Assembly (NCBI RefSeq): GCF_000469135.2
Contig: NZ_CP048117.1
Location: forward strand, 3,075,501 to 3,139,500
Direction: 5' to 3'
Origin: Bacillus sp. SB49
Lineage (GTDB): Bacteria > Bacillota > Bacilli > Bacillales > Halobacillaceae
DNA length: 64,000 bases
Part shown: positions 15,789 to 26,278 of the stretch, one piece after another
Layout: each line of letters opens with the position of its first letter
How positions within the stretch are numbered: position 1 is the first letter of the stretch
Translations under genes and position numbers: made by a program
Notes under the pieces: model-generated
The model's input: the letters and a program-made list of their open reading frames with translations, nothing else
The model's database searches: none
Told to the model about the DNA's origin: nothing

Positions 15789-16796
15789 TTACAGCGGCTT
15801 CGGTTCGTTGACCTGCTCGTCCGGATTCCACTCTAAAAGCTGGCCCGCATGGACAAGGCCGGATCCGAAACCGTATAGAAGCACGCGGTCGCCGTTCTGG
15901 ACTCTGCCTTCCCGGATACCGAGATCGAACGCCAAAGGAATGGATGCCGCCGACGTGTTCCCGAAGTTCTCCAGGCTGTACAGCGTCTGATCCATCGAGT
16001 AGTCCAGCTTCTCGCTGATCGGCTCGATCAAACGCAAATTCGCACTGTGCGGCACGAACCAGTCGACTTCTTTCATCTGCATTTCCGCACGCTCCAGCAG
16101 CGTCGTGATCGTCTTCGGAATATTACGGACGACCCAGCGGAACACTTCCCGGCCGTTCTGAACAAGATACGGCGTATCCTGAAGCTCGATGTCGTTCACA
16201 TTCGATGATAACCCGAGACGATAGACGTGCTGGGCCGCACTTCCGTCACTGCCCACATACGCGCCGAGGAAGCTGTCGGATTCCGCATCCGCTTCCACCA
16301 GCACAGCGCCTGCGCCGTCACCGAACAGCACACACGTATTGCGGTCGGTATAGTCCGTGATCTTCGACAGGCTGTCCGCCCCGATAACCAATACTTTCTT
16401 ATGAAGCCCAGAGGCGACGAAGCCGTGAGCGGTATGCAGGGCGGACACGAATCCGGCACACGCCGCGCTCAAGTCCATCGCTCCGGACGCTTTGATTCCT
16501 AATTTATTTTGAATGATGCTTGCGACGGATGGAAACGGAAAATCAGGCGTACTTGTCGCTACGAGAATCATATCCACATCTTCCACCTGTTTGTCATACC
16601 GGTGCATCAGATCCTCGACCGCAGCGATGCACAAATCACTCGTCTGCTCATCCGGACGGCCGATCCGGCGTTCCTTGATTCCGGTCCTCTTGACGATCCA
16701 CTCGTCACTCGTATCGACCATCTGCTCCAAATCTGGGTTCGTCAGCCTCTTCTCCGGCACATACGTCCCAATCGCCGTCACTCTTGCCTTTCCCAT
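15789..16796 (-). CDS. fabH: beta-ketoacyl-ACP synthase III (FabH)
   Basis: A 335-residue KASIII enzyme starting MGKARVTAIGTYVPEKRLTN, with GAGGTGG upstream. The catalytic triad is visible: Cys in DLSAACAGF, His in FVPHSANLRLIEP, and Asn in ENFGNTSAASIP. It condenses acyl-CoA primers with malonyl-ACP to start fatty acid synthesis. It stands alone rather than beside fabF, like FabHB of Bacillus. A perfect FapR-type operator over the promoter supports control by malonyl-CoA. HSAN replaces the more common HQAN. Confidence 0.93.
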   Translation of the reverse strand: MGKARVTAIGTYVPEKRLTNPDLEQMVDTSDEWIVKRTGIKERRIGRPDEQTSDLCIAAVEDLMHRYDKQVEDVDMILVATSTPDFPFPSVASIIQNKLGIKASGAMDLSAACAGFVSALHTAHGFVASGLHKKVLVIGADSLSKITDYTDRNTCVLFGDGAGAVLVEADAESDSFLGAYVGSDGSAAQHVYRLGLSSNVNDIELQDTPYLVQNGREVFRWVVRNIPKTITTLLERAEMQMKEVDWFVPHSANLRLIEPISEKLDYSMDQTLYSLENFGNTSAASIPLAFDLGIREGRVQNGDRVLLYGFGSGLVHAGQLLEWNPDEQVNEPKPL

Positions 16797-16819
16797 TACA
16801 TCCACCTCACACATAGTTT

Positions 16820-16857
16820 TTAGTACCTGGTACTAATGGTACCACTTTTCCATTATA
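16820..16857 (-). promoter_or_regulatory. FapR operator and -10 box of fabH
   Basis: TTAGTACCTGGTACTAA at 16820-16836 is a 17-base perfect palindrome that matches the known FapR box. TATAAT (minus strand, 16852-16857) lies just upstream, so the box covers the transcription start. A repeat GGTACC follows. FapR represses lipid genes until malonyl-CoA accumulates. Confidence 0.88.
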
Positions 16858-16879
16858 AAGCAAATAGTCCGCTTGGCAG

Positions 16880-16915
16880 AAAAAAAGAACCTGGACGCCA
16901 TTCGTCCAGGTCCCG
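16880..16915 (-). terminator. terminator of the GH3 gene
   Basis: ACCTGGAC and GTCCAGGT pair around a seven-base loop and are followed on the minus strand by TTCTTTTTTT. The T tract reaches into the -35 region of fabH. Confidence 0.85.
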
Positions 16916-16919
16916 TTTC

Positions 16920-19187
16920 TTATATACGCCGGGAAAGGCTGCCAATCAGCTCTTGCAGATGTTTCTCTGTAAAGGCGCCCATGCTGAAATTGACCAGTGC
17001 GCGCAGCGGCAGGTTTGCCATCATCGCATCCATCATGTCATCCATTTCGCCGTCTTCGGTTTCCATCCCGCCGAACGGGTTGTTTTCAGCGAGGAATTCC
17101 TTCATGACAGGGGCTGTATTCGGGTTCTTCAAAAGATCACCGACGAGCGTGTTGCGGTGGATCGGCATCGAAATCACGGTGGTCGATCGGACGTGGATCG
17201 TATCCTTGAGCACGATGTCCTTCGACGACTTGCCGATCAGGATATCGAAGTCCCCCGTCTCCACCTGCCAGTCGCCGAGCTCGACGTTGTAGTAAGCGAA
17301 CGAGCGCCGGTCGAGGGTGAAGGAGATCGTCTTCACTTCCTGCGGCTCGAGGCTCACTTTGGCGAAACCCTTCAGCTCCTTCTCCGGACGGATCACGCTG
17401 CTTTCTGTATCGCGGACGTACAGCTGGACCGTCTCTTTCGCTTCGACCGATCCTGTGTTCATCACATCGACGCTCACTTCCACTTCTTCCGTATCGTCGA
17501 TCTCGTGGGAATCGATCATGAGGCTGCTGTATTCGAACGTGCTGTAGCTGAGACCATGACCAAATGGAAACAGCGGCTCGATTTGTTTCGCATCATAGTG
17601 CCGGTAACCGACGAAGAGGCCTTCTTTATATTCGACGACATCCCCTTCACCCGGAAAGTTCAAATAAGAAGGATTATCGACGAGTCGGACCGGGAACGTC
17701 TCGGCAAGCTTTCCACTCGGACTCTTCTCCCCGAACAACAGATCGGCGACCGCGCCGCCGAACGCCTGCCCGCCGAGATAGCCCTCAAGGACCGCCGGAA
17801 CTTCGTCAAGCCACGGCATTTCTACAGGCGCCCCGTTGCTTAGCACGACGATGACGTTCGGCTGGACCGTCGCCACCCGCTCGATCAACGCACGGTGATT
17901 TTCCGGCAGCTCAAGGTGCTTCCGGTCATAGCCTTCCGACTCATACCGGTCCGGCAGCCCGGCGAAAAGGACAGCGACATCGGCGGCCGCTGCCGTCGTG
18001 CATGCTTCTTCGATCATCGCTTCATCGATGGCATCGTTCTCAAGCGGATAGCCTTCCGCATAGGTGACCCTGTCGGTGCCGGTCGTCTTCTTCACTTCTT
18101 CCACCACATCATCGACTCTCGTCGGGTTAATGTGCGAGCTGCCACCGCCCTGGATGCGCGGCTGCTTCACGAACGAGCCGATCAGCGCGACCGAGGCTTT
18201 TTTATCTAGAGGAAGGATACGTCCTTCATTTTTCAAAAGGACCATCCCATCCGCTGCTGCTTCACGGGCAAGCCGGTGGTGGGCTTCTTTATCATAAGAG
18301 GTTTGCTGCTGATTCTTTACCGCTTTCTGGATCAAACCGAGGACCCGGCCGACCGCGGTGTCGATCGTCGCTTCCGTCAAATCGCCCTTCTTGACCGCTT
18401 CGACTATTTCTCTGTCGTGAATGCCGTTCGTCGACGGCATCTCCAGGTCCATACCGGCATTAAGTCCGTCGACTCGCTCGTTGACAGCGCCCCAGTCAGA
18501 GACGACGACGCCGTCCCAGCCCCACTCGTTGCGGAGAATTTCTGTCAGCAGCCGGTAGCTTTCCGATGCGTACTCCCCGTTTACTTGGTTATAAGAGCAC
18601 ATCACCGTCCACGGCGCCGCCTGTTTCACGGCATGCTCGAAGCTCGCCAGATAGATTTCGCGGAGCGTCCGCTCATCGACTCTCGCATCGACCGACATCC
18701 GCCGGTGCTCCTGGTTGTTCGCAGCGAAGTGCTTCAGGGAGGTACCGATTCCTTTGCTCTGCACCCCTTCGATATGACTCGCTGCCATCATCGACGACAA
18801 ATAAGGGTCTTCCGAAAAGTATTCGAAATTTCGCCCGCACAACGGAGACCGCTTGATATTCGTCCCCGGCCCGAGCAGCACGGCGACCTCCTCCGTCTTC
18901 GCCTCTTCCCCGAGCGCTTCGCCGACGCGGCGTATCAAATCCTGATCCCACGTACTAGCAAGTCCTGCTGCCGACGGGAAACAGGTGGCCGGCACGCTGG
19001 CGTTCAAGCCCAGATGGTCCGCTCCCTGCGCCTGTTTCCGGAGACCGTGCGGACCGTCCGTCACCATCACAGACGGAATATTGAGTCGTTCAAGTCCTTT
19101 CAAATTCCAGAAGTCAAGGCCGCTCAAGAAGCCCGCCTTTTCTTCGAGAGTCATCTTTTTTATGAGTTCATCGATTGGTGCATCCAT
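16920..19187 (-). CDS. glycoside hydrolase family 3 beta-glucosidase
   Basis: A 755-residue cytoplasmic enzyme with no signal peptide. The GH3 barrel begins [12 protein letters not shown] and has [11 protein letters not shown] and [15 protein letters not shown]; the nucleophile Asp is in [10 protein letters not shown]. The second domain (about residues 290-500) has [10 protein letters not shown] and [11 protein letters not shown] fibronectin-III-like domain (about 560-640) follows, then an extra C-terminal helical tail of about 90 residues seen in some bacterial members. It cleaves beta-linked glucosides such as cellobiose or plant glycosides; the exact linkage is unknown. It is divergent from an AraC regulator, 289 bases away. 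Confidence 0.93.
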   Translation of the reverse strand: MDAPIDELIKKMTLEEKAGFLSGLDFWNLKGLERLNIPSVMVTDGPHGLRKQAQGADHLGLNASVPATCFPSAAGLASTWDQDLIRRVGEALGEEAKTEEVAVLLGPGTNIKRSPLCGRNFEYFSEDPYLSSMMAASHIEGVQSKGIGTSLKHFAANNQEHRRMSVDARVDERTLREIYLASFEHAVKQAAPWTVMCSYNQVNGEYASESYRLLTEILRNEWGWDGVVVSDWGAVNERVDGLNAGMDLEMPSTNGIHDREIVEAVKKGDLTEATIDTAVGRVLGLIQKAVKNQQQTSYDKEAHHRLAREAAADGMVLLKNEGRILPLDKKASVALIGSFVKQPRIQGGGSSHINPTRVDDVVEEVKKTTGTDRVTYAEGYPLENDAIDEAMIEEACTTAAAADVAVLFAGLPDRYESEGYDRKHLELPENHRALIERVATVQPNVIVVLSNGAPVEMPWLDEVPAVLEGYLGGQAFGGAVADLLFGEKSPSGKLAETFPVRLVDNPSYLNFPGEGDVVEYKEGLFVGYRHYDAKQIEPLFPFGHGLSYSTFEYSSLMIDSHEIDDTEEVEVSVDVMNTGSVEAKETVQLYVRDTESSVIRPEKELKGFAKVSLEPQEVKTISFTLDRRSFAYYNVELGDWQVETGDFDILIGKSSKDIVLKDTIHVRSTTVISMPIHRNTLVGDLLKNPNTAPVMKEFLAENNPFGGMETEDGEMDDMMDAMMANLPLRALVNFSMGAFTEKHLQELIGSLSRRI

Positions 19188-19476
19188 AGGTAACTCCTCC
19201 TAAAACCATTGGTTGACGTGCTTGTTCTGTAGGATGATTCTACCCAATATTTAGTAAATAATCTAAACAAACGACTCAGGTAATGTGCTCGAGCTCAAGA
19301 AAAGATTCAGAACAGGCTGGGAGCTGTATAGAAGTTGGATGGTGAGCCTTCGTTTTCTGATTGTCTCGACTGCATACATTTTTATATTAGTATGTTTTTC
19401 CAGTCAATATATTGCAAGAGCCTGGAGGTTGGTTGTGATAAACTGACCAACAGAACAAGCAAGGACGGTGGGTGTC

Positions 19477-20295
19477 ATGAAAGAAGAAAGAACGGTCCAT
19501 TATGATGCGGATCTTCAGATAGAAGCATACCGCTTTGAAGGGATCATGCAGAAATTCCCGAATCACTTCCACGACTATTACGTGATCGGGTTCATCGAAA
19601 GCGGGCAGAGACGATTGTCCTGTAAGAACAAAGAGTATGTCATCGGTACGGGCGACCTGATCTTTTTCAATCCGCTGGATAATCACGCCTGTGAGTCCGT
19701 AGACAACGAAACGCTCGATTACCGTTGTCTGAACATCGAGTCTGACGTCATGCGCAAGGTGGCAGAAGAGATAACAGGCAGGGACTACCTCCCTTCCTTC
19801 ACGTCGCCTGTATCTTATGGCAGCCGCCATGCCAAGCTGCTTCATACCCTTCATCAGATGATCATGGATGAAATCGAGGATTTTGAAAAAGAAGAAACGT
19901 TTTATTTCCTTCTTCAGCAGCTGATCGAAGATTATACGACCACCCGGGAGCATACGGACAATAAAGCGACGAAGCAGGAGATCCAACAGGTCTGCAGCTA
20001 CTTGGAGACTCACTACGCAGAGCCGGTGAATCTGGAGGACCTGGCCCGGATCGCCGGCATGAATAAATACTCGCTCCTGCGCTCGTTTACCCGCACCCTT
20101 GGGATCACGCCGTACCGTTATTTACAGACGGTACGAATCAGCGAAGCGAAGAAACGTCTGGAACAGGGCGCCAAACCACTCGATGCCGCCATGGAGACAG
20201 GCTTTATCGACCAAAGTCATTTCAGCAACTTCTTCAAGGAGTTTATCGGACTGACGCCCGGCCAGTATCGGGATATTTTTCTCCATGACCAATGA
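19477..20295 (+). CDS. AraC-family regulator with cupin sensor
   Basis: A 272-residue protein from the ATG at 19477 (an in-frame GTG nine bases earlier is possible). Residues 10-100 form a cupin (FPNHFHDYYVIGFIESGQR and GTGDLIFFNPLDNHACE), and the C-terminal 100 residues carry two helix-turn-helix motifs (LEDLARIAGMNKYSLLRSF and AAMETGFIDQSHFSNFFKEF). It is transcribed away from the GH3 glucosidase and toward proline dehydrogenase, 36 bases downstream. Either could be its target. Confidence 0.88.
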   Translation: MKEERTVHYDADLQIEAYRFEGIMQKFPNHFHDYYVIGFIESGQRRLSCKNKEYVIGTGDLIFFNPLDNHACESVDNETLDYRCLNIESDVMRKVAEEITGRDYLPSFTSPVSYGSRHAKLLHTLHQMIMDEIEDFEKEETFYFLLQQLIEDYTTTREHTDNKATKQEIQQVCSYLETHYAEPVNLEDLARIAGMNKYSLLRSFTRTLGITPYRYLQTVRISEAKKRLEQGAKPLDAAMETGFIDQSHFSNFFKEFIGLTPGQYRDIFLHDQ

Positions 20296-20331
20296 CCAGA
20301 CAATAGTTATATAGAAAGTAGGGATTCCTCT

Positions 20332-21270
20332 ATGCACACAGAAGCGATCCGTTTCTCCAAAAGTCTCAAATCCATCGCCAGAGACCAGCATGTAAAAGCC
20401 TATATCCAGAACTCCAAAGAACTGTATCCTCTGCTTGTCAAAGGGGCGCAGCGCTTCGTAGCCGGAGAAACCCGCCCCGAAGGCATCGCACGCGTCAAAC
20501 AGACCTTTCAGGCCGGGCATGAAGCGTCGATAGAATTCATCGGGGAGAATACGACCTCCGAAGAGGCATGTAAATCTGCTGTACAGGAATTCAGCGAACT
20601 GATCAAGGACCTTGGAAGCCATGACTTGCAAGCAACCGTATCCTTCGATCTTTCGCATATCGGAATGATGATTTCCGACGAGATGGCCTTCACTCATTTA
20701 GAAAGGTTAGCGAAAGAAGCCGACAAGAACGATGTCCAGCTCATGATCAGTATGGAGGAATCGCAGAAGACAGACGCCATCCTCTCCCTGTACAAAAGGG
20801 CGGCGGCATCCTTTTCCAATGTGGGCATCACCCTGCAGCTTCAATTGAAGCGTTCCGCGAGCGATTTAGAGGATCTTTTGCAATACCCCGGCAGAATCCG
20901 TTTGGTAAAAGGGGCGTACGAAGAGCCGGAAGACATCCATATTCCAAGATCCGAAGCGCTGAATGAGCGGTATATCGAATTTGCGGCTGCCTGCGTCGAG
21001 CGCGATCATCCGCTGTCGATCGCCACGCATGATGAGAATCTTCTCCTTGCCCTGAAATCGAAAAGGCTTCTCCATCAACCGAACGTGGAGGTCGAGATGC
21101 TGGATGGTGTCCGCCATGACTTGCTGAACGCGCTCCGAGAAGAGAAGATACGCACGAAAGTCTACACGACGTACGGTACGGAGTGGTACCTCTATGTCGT
21201 TCACCGGATAGCGGAGCACCCGCCGAATATTTACACATTCCTGTCGGATATTATTGATGGTGGTAACTGA
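20332..21270 (+). CDS. proline dehydrogenase
   Basis: A 312-residue FAD enzyme of the monofunctional PRODH class (usual length about 300). Motifs include IEFIGENTTSEEAC (usually YLGE), FDLSHIGMM, MISMEESQKTD, RIRLVKGAYEEP and HDENLLLAL, then VEMLDGVRHDL, which bind FAD and proline. It oxidises proline to pyrroline-5-carboxylate at the membrane. No P5C dehydrogenase or proline permease is adjacent, which is unusual. A terminator follows. Confidence 0.88.
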   Translation: MHTEAIRFSKSLKSIARDQHVKAYIQNSKELYPLLVKGAQRFVAGETRPEGIARVKQTFQAGHEASIEFIGENTTSEEACKSAVQEFSELIKDLGSHDLQATVSFDLSHIGMMISDEMAFTHLERLAKEADKNDVQLMISMEESQKTDAILSLYKRAAASFSNVGITLQLQLKRSASDLEDLLQYPGRIRLVKGAYEEPEDIHIPRSEALNERYIEFAAACVERDHPLSIATHDENLLLALKSKRLLHQPNVEVEMLDGVRHDLLNALREEKIRTKVYTTYGTEWYLYVVHRIAEHPPNIYTFLSDIIDGGN

Positions 21271-21284
21271 ATAAGAAAACTCCT

Positions 21285-21318
21285 GCCGATGGTTCAACGT
21301 GGAATCATCGGCTTCTTT
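21285..21318 (+). terminator. intrinsic terminator
   Basis: GCCGATG and CATCGGC enclose a 14-base loop and are followed by TTCTTTCCCCTTT, just after proline dehydrogenase. Confidence 0.7.
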
Positions 21319-21399
21319 CCCCTTTGATGGGCAAATCGCAGCTGATAGTATGCCGCCTTCTAGTTCATTTGTGACCAAAATATGACAACTCACCCTCAC

Positions 21400-22471
<1,072 letters not shown>

Positions 22472-22489
22472 GGAAAGAAGGCTTCTGTC

Positions 22490-24109
22490 ATGTGGTTACA
22501 ACAGTACGATCCGTTCGGAAACACATGGGTGAGCGCGCTCATCGCCGCTCTCCCGATCCTTTTCTTCTTTCTCGGATTGACGATTTTCAAAATGAAAGGC
22601 GTGCTTGCGGCGTTTCTGACGCTTGCCCTCAGCATTATTCTGTCGGTCGTTTTCTTTGATATGCCCGTTTCCAACGCGGTCGCATCCGCCATTGCCGGCA
22701 TAGCGAAGGGTTTGTGGCCGATCGGCTATATCGTCATCATGGCCGTCTGGCTGTATAAAATCGCCGTCGACACCGGGAAGTTCACCATCATCCGCGCAAG
22801 CATCGCGAGCATCTCGGAAGACCAGCGGCTCCAGCTCCTGTTGATCGGCTTCAGCTTCAATGCCTTTCTCGAAGGAGCCGCCGGATTCGGCGTACCGATT
22901 GCGATCAGTGCCGCCCTGCTCGTCGAGCTCGGTTTCCGTCCGCTGAAAGCAGCCGCGCTCTGTCTGGTCGCCAACGCCGCATCCGGTGCCTTCGGCGCCA
23001 TCGGAATTCCCGTCATCGTCGGTGCCCAGATGGGGAACCTCGAGACGATGGAGCTGTCCCGGATGCTCGCTTACATATTGCCGTTGATTTCCTTTGCCAT
23101 CCCGTTCCTGCTCGTTTTCCTTTTGAGCGGATTCAAGGGCATCAAGGAAACGCTGCCCGCCCTGTTCGTCGTGAGCGGCCTTTATACCGGCGTCCAGCTC
23201 TTCACGATCCTCTTCCTTGGGCCGGAGCTTGCGAACATTCTCGCCGCTCTCGCCAGCATGGCCGGACTTGCGTTGTTCTTGAGAAAATGGCAGCCGAAGA
23301 CAATCCACCGCGAAGAAGGCGCTCCCGCCGTCGATGCCGGCACGACCTACCGGATCGGCGACATCATCCGGGCATGGTCCCCGTTCTACATTTTGACCGC
23401 GGCGATCACGCTCTGGAGCCTGCCTGCGTTCCAAAGCCTGTTTGAAAAAGGCGGACCGCTTGCTGCAACGACGCGGAGCCTCGAGATTCCTTTTCTTCAC
23501 GAGGAAATTCTGCAAGCTCCACCGATCGTTCCGGAAACGAGCGCCCTTGCTGCCGTCTTCGAACTCGACCTGCTAGCTGCGACCGGAACGGCGATACTGG
23601 CCGCCGTCCTTGTCACCGGCTGGACGAGTACGACGATCACGCTCCCTGAAGGAATGCAGGCATTGAAACGGACGATCCGTGAACTGTGGCTTCCTGTACT
23701 GACGATCTGCTTCGTCATGGGATTCGCCAACGTCTCGAACTTCGCAGGACTGAGCTCCTCCATCGGGCTCGCCTTAGCGGAGACCGGCGGCTTCTTCCCG
23801 TTCGTGAGCCCCGTCCTCGGCTGGCTCGGCGTCTTCATCACCGGGTCCGTCGTCAGCAACAACGCCCTGTTCGGCAACCTCCAGGTCGTCACCGCCGGAC
23901 AGATCATGACCGATCCCGGCCTCCTGCTTGCCGCGAATACCGCAGGCGGTGTCATGGCGAAGCTGATTTCTCCACAGTCGATCGCCATCGCGACCGCTGC
24001 CGTCAAAGAGACCGGTCAGGAATCCAACCTGTTCCGAATGACGCTGAAATACAGCCTTGCCCTGTTAGCCGTCGTCTGCGTCCTGACTTATGCACTATCG
24101 CTTTTATAA
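22490..24109 (+). CDS. lctP: L-lactate permease (LctP family)
   Basis: A 539-residue membrane protein with about 13 hydrophobic helices. [23 protein letters not shown] and [15 protein letters not shown] are LctP hallmarks. It carries lactate with protons, here most likely exporting or importing the product of the adjacent ldh. It is co-transcribed with ldh under Rex control and ends at a terminator. Confidence 0.95.
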   Translation: MWLQQYDPFGNTWVSALIAALPILFFFLGLTIFKMKGVLAAFLTLALSIILSVVFFDMPVSNAVASAIAGIAKGLWPIGYIVIMAVWLYKIAVDTGKFTIIRASIASISEDQRLQLLLIGFSFNAFLEGAAGFGVPIAISAALLVELGFRPLKAAALCLVANAASGAFGAIGIPVIVGAQMGNLETMELSRMLAYILPLISFAIPFLLVFLLSGFKGIKETLPALFVVSGLYTGVQLFTILFLGPELANILAALASMAGLALFLRKWQPKTIHREEGAPAVDAGTTYRIGDIIRAWSPFYILTAAITLWSLPAFQSLFEKGGPLAATTRSLEIPFLHEEILQAPPIVPETSALAAVFELDLLAATGTAILAAVLVTGWTSTTITLPEGMQALKRTIRELWLPVLTICFVMGFANVSNFAGLSSSIGLALAETGGFFPFVSPVLGWLGVFITGSVVSNNALFGNLQVVTAGQIMTDPGLLLAANTAGGVMAKLISPQSIAIATAAVKETGQESNLFRMTLKYSLALLAVVCVLTYALSLL

Positions 24110-24114
24110 AAAAG

Positions 24115-24150
24115 AAGGGCTCCCTGTTATTCGGGGAGTCCTTCCTTTTT
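24115..24150 (+). terminator. intrinsic terminator
   Basis: AAGGGCTCCC and GGGGAGTCCTT form a stem followed by CCTTTTTACTC after lctP. Confidence 0.8.
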
Positions 24151-24256
24151 ACTCAGAAACTATGTAATTAGCTAAGGGAAATTTCAGCACAGGGCGGAGG
24201 GACATGAGCCGCCCTCTCTCCAACTATAATTCTTACACATACCTCAAGATTCCCTA

Positions 24257-24700
24257 TTAATCTGGGAGTCCCTCTTTCTTCTGTACCCCTTCCCCCGTCA
24301 ACAGCACGATCACATTCAGAATCAACAGGTAAAAAGGATAGCCAAGCAGCCCGCCGATGACGAAGAAGCCCATGCCAGGGTTCGGCGCCTCCCCCGGGTC
24401 CGTAATCGGGAACGAAACCGAAAACAGATAGGCGAACAGCACGAAATAGGGAATCCAAGTGAGAGCCGTCCAAACATTTGCCTTCCTTCTCTCCATCCGC
24501 TTCCTCATGAACCAGTAGAGAAGAACCGTCCCGGCAAGCACCGTCACACCCATGGCCACACCAAGGACCAGCATCGTCCGGTCCAACCCCCATCCCGTCA
24601 ACCGGCTGATCCGATAGACGTTCAGCATCAATTCAAGAGGAATCAGTGCGAGGAGAGCGGCGAAGATGCTTGCGGTATTCAGCTTCCAAAGATAATTCAT
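24257..24700 (-). CDS. hypothetical four-helix membrane protein
   Basis: A 147-residue protein with hydrophobic segments at about residues 8-28, 42-63, 78-98 and 112-134 and a basic RKRMERRKAN loop. It starts 11 bases after the stop of the acetyltransferase gene and is probably co-transcribed with it. I recognise no family. Confidence 0.65.
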   Translation of the reverse strand: MNYLWKLNTASIFAALLALIPLELMLNVYRISRLTGWGLDRTMLVLGVAMGVTVLAGTVLLYWFMRKRMERRKANVWTALTWIPYFVLFAYLFSVSFPITDPGEAPNPGMGFFVIGGLLGYPFYLLILNVIVLLTGEGVQKKEGLPD

Positions 24701-24711
24701 GCCGATCGCCC

Positions 24712-25287
24712 CTACACAGGACTTTCGGCATTTTTATAGTAGACGAGGTGATCCGTCCACGCATCGTTTTCAAAGAGGAACCCTTTGCGGATGCACTCAT
24801 ACTCCATGCCGCAGCTCTCGGCAAGCTTCACAGATGCGGCATTGTCCAGGTTTATGTGGGCTTCGATCCGGTGGAAATCCAGCCGGCGGAAGGCGATCCG
24901 GAGCGCTTCCTTCACCGCTTCCCCGCCGTAGCCGTTCCGCCAGTACTGATTATGTATCGTGTAACCGATCCGCCCCCATTGGAAGGAGTCTCTTGCAAGC
25001 GTAGAGAAATCGACCATGCCAAGATGCGCACCGTCGGCTTTTCGGAACACAGCGAAAACAAACGCCGTATCCGTCCGTGCCAGCTCCTGATGTTTCTCTA
25101 CCAATCGGCAGAACCACTCCCTCGTACATTCGCGCATGTCGAGTCTCCCCGGGTCATGGACATGCTTCGATGCGCCCCGGCTCTCAAACCCATCCAGCCA
25201 GTTCCCGTAATCCTCTTCCTCCAACGGCCGGATGACCAAACGCTCCGTTTCCGACCTGCACTCGAACTTCTCTGTTTCCAACAGCAC
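24712..25287 (-). CDS. GNAT N-acetyltransferase (RimJ/RimL type)
   Basis: A 191-residue acetyltransferase. LVIRPLEEEDY at the start, GRIGYTIHNQYWRNGYGGEAVKEAL (acetyl-CoA loop with Gly-rich turn) and RIEAHINLDNAASVKLAESCGMEYECIRKG are the usual motifs of the ribosomal-protein acetyltransferase group. It moves acetyl from acetyl-CoA to a protein N-terminus or small amine; the target is unknown. Confidence 0.88.
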   Translation of the reverse strand: MLLETEKFECRSETERLVIRPLEEEDYGNWLDGFESRGASKHVHDPGRLDMRECTREWFCRLVEKHQELARTDTAFVFAVFRKADGAHLGMVDFSTLARDSFQWGRIGYTIHNQYWRNGYGGEAVKEALRIAFRRLDFHRIEAHINLDNAASVKLAESCGMEYECIRKGFLFENDAWTDHLVYYKNAESPV

Positions 25288-25359
25288 AGCGACCTCTCCT
25301 TTTTCAGGAACTTTCTTACAGCACCCATTATCCCTCTTTTTGTTCCGTGCGAAAAGGTG

Positions 25360-25526
25360 TCAATCCGATTCGGTAGACAAACATTCCACGGTGGAAGACA
25401 CGATTTGTTCTTCCCGTTTCCCGTACACCTCGTACTTGATCCGGATGTTCCTATCATCCTTTTCATGCACATCCACAAGTGTCACTTTCAAATGATCATC
25501 GAACAAATGCCGAGTAATTTTTTCAT
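25360..25526 (-). pseudogene. small gene with one-base deletion in an A run
   Basis: On the minus strand GGAGGGG precedes ATG at 25526, but after ATG-AAA-AAA the frame stops within 13 codons. If the six-A run had seven, the same ATG would open MKKITRHLFDDHLKVTLVDVH and continue 55 residues to a TGA at 25360. That frame is rich in charged residues and codon-like. So this is either a slipped small gene or one using a non-ATG start. The function is not recognised. Confidence 0.45.
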
Positions 25527-25540
25527 ACTACTCCCCTCCA

Positions 25541-25774
25541 TCATTTCGCCTGATTTTCCTCATCCATTTTGATCGCCCTTTTAAACTTGTCCACAGTGAA
25601 CAGCCACATACAGTTGACGACGATCAAGTAGATGGCGATGATCGATAAAGTATCCGGGATCGACGCTCCCACCGAATTTCCACGCATGTACTGAATGAGG
25701 GAATAGCCAACGAAATAGAGCAGTGGAGTCCCCACATGAAAGACCGCAAAGATCAGCTTCATTGAATTCTTCAA
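25541..25774 (-). CDS. small two-helix membrane protein
   Basis: A 77-residue protein starting at TTG, chosen because GGAGG lies seven bases upstream. It begins MKNSMKLIFAVFHVG. Two hydrophobic segments (about residues 6-26 and 36-58) are followed by a charged tail. The start overlaps the C-terminus-coding end of the preceding operon gene slightly upstream. No family recognised. Confidence 0.55.
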   Translation of the reverse strand: MKNSMKLIFAVFHVGTPLLYFVGYSLIQYMRGNSVGASIPDTLSIIAIYLIVVNCMWLFTVDKFKRAIKMDEENQAK

Positions 25775-25790
25775 TGGACTCCCTCCCCTG

Positions 25791-26093
25791 TTACGGCGCG
25801 TGTTCAACGCCGTCTTCTACGTACGATTCCATCACCACTTTCCCATTACTTCTGTAATAATAATAGGTTTTCTCATCATCCTTCAGGCGGACACTGACCA
25901 TCCAATTCTTATCGCCCCGTAGATTCGCCATAAACGGCTCACTGGAAACAATGTCGCTCTCTTTCAGATGCTTCTCTGTCGTCAAATACTCCACGACCCG
26001 CTGTTCCACGCCTGCCTTTTTGTATTGGACGTATCCGAACCCAATTCCTATGATAAGCAGTACACTGAACACGATCGCACCCATTTTTTTCAT
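25791..26093 (-). CDS. DUF3139-like membrane-anchored protein
   Basis: A 100-residue protein with one N-terminal membrane helix (residues 5-22) and an extracellular alpha/beta part (VEYLTTEKHLKESDIVSSEPF...YYYYRSNGKVVMESY) that resembles DUF3139 proteins of Bacillus. AGGAGG lies before the ATG. It is the first gene of a small operon running to 25360. The function is unknown. Confidence 0.65.
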   Translation of the reverse strand: MKKMGAIVFSVLLIIGIGFGYVQYKKAGVEQRVVEYLTTEKHLKESDIVSSEPFMANLRGDKNWMVSVRLKDDEKTYYYYRSNGKVVMESYVEDGVEHAP

Positions 26094-26278
26094 GGCAGCC
26101 TCCTAGAAAATTCCGCTATGAATATTTTACCAGATTATAAAAGGCTAATGATAGTGACAAAACAAAGGAAACAAGGGGAGATTCCTCAAACTTGCCTCCT
26201 CTCCCTAAATCTTCTACCATAGGGATAGAAGTCCCCGACAAGAGAAAACGACAACCGAGTGAGAAGGAGACGATTGGT

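Noticed and set aside
16836..19193. Several long plus-strand frames across the GH3 gene
   Set aside because: They are antisense shadows; GH3 motifs are continuous on the minus strand.
24191..24215. AGGGCGG/CCGCCCT hairpin as a terminator
   Set aside because: No T tract follows on either strand, so its role is unclear.
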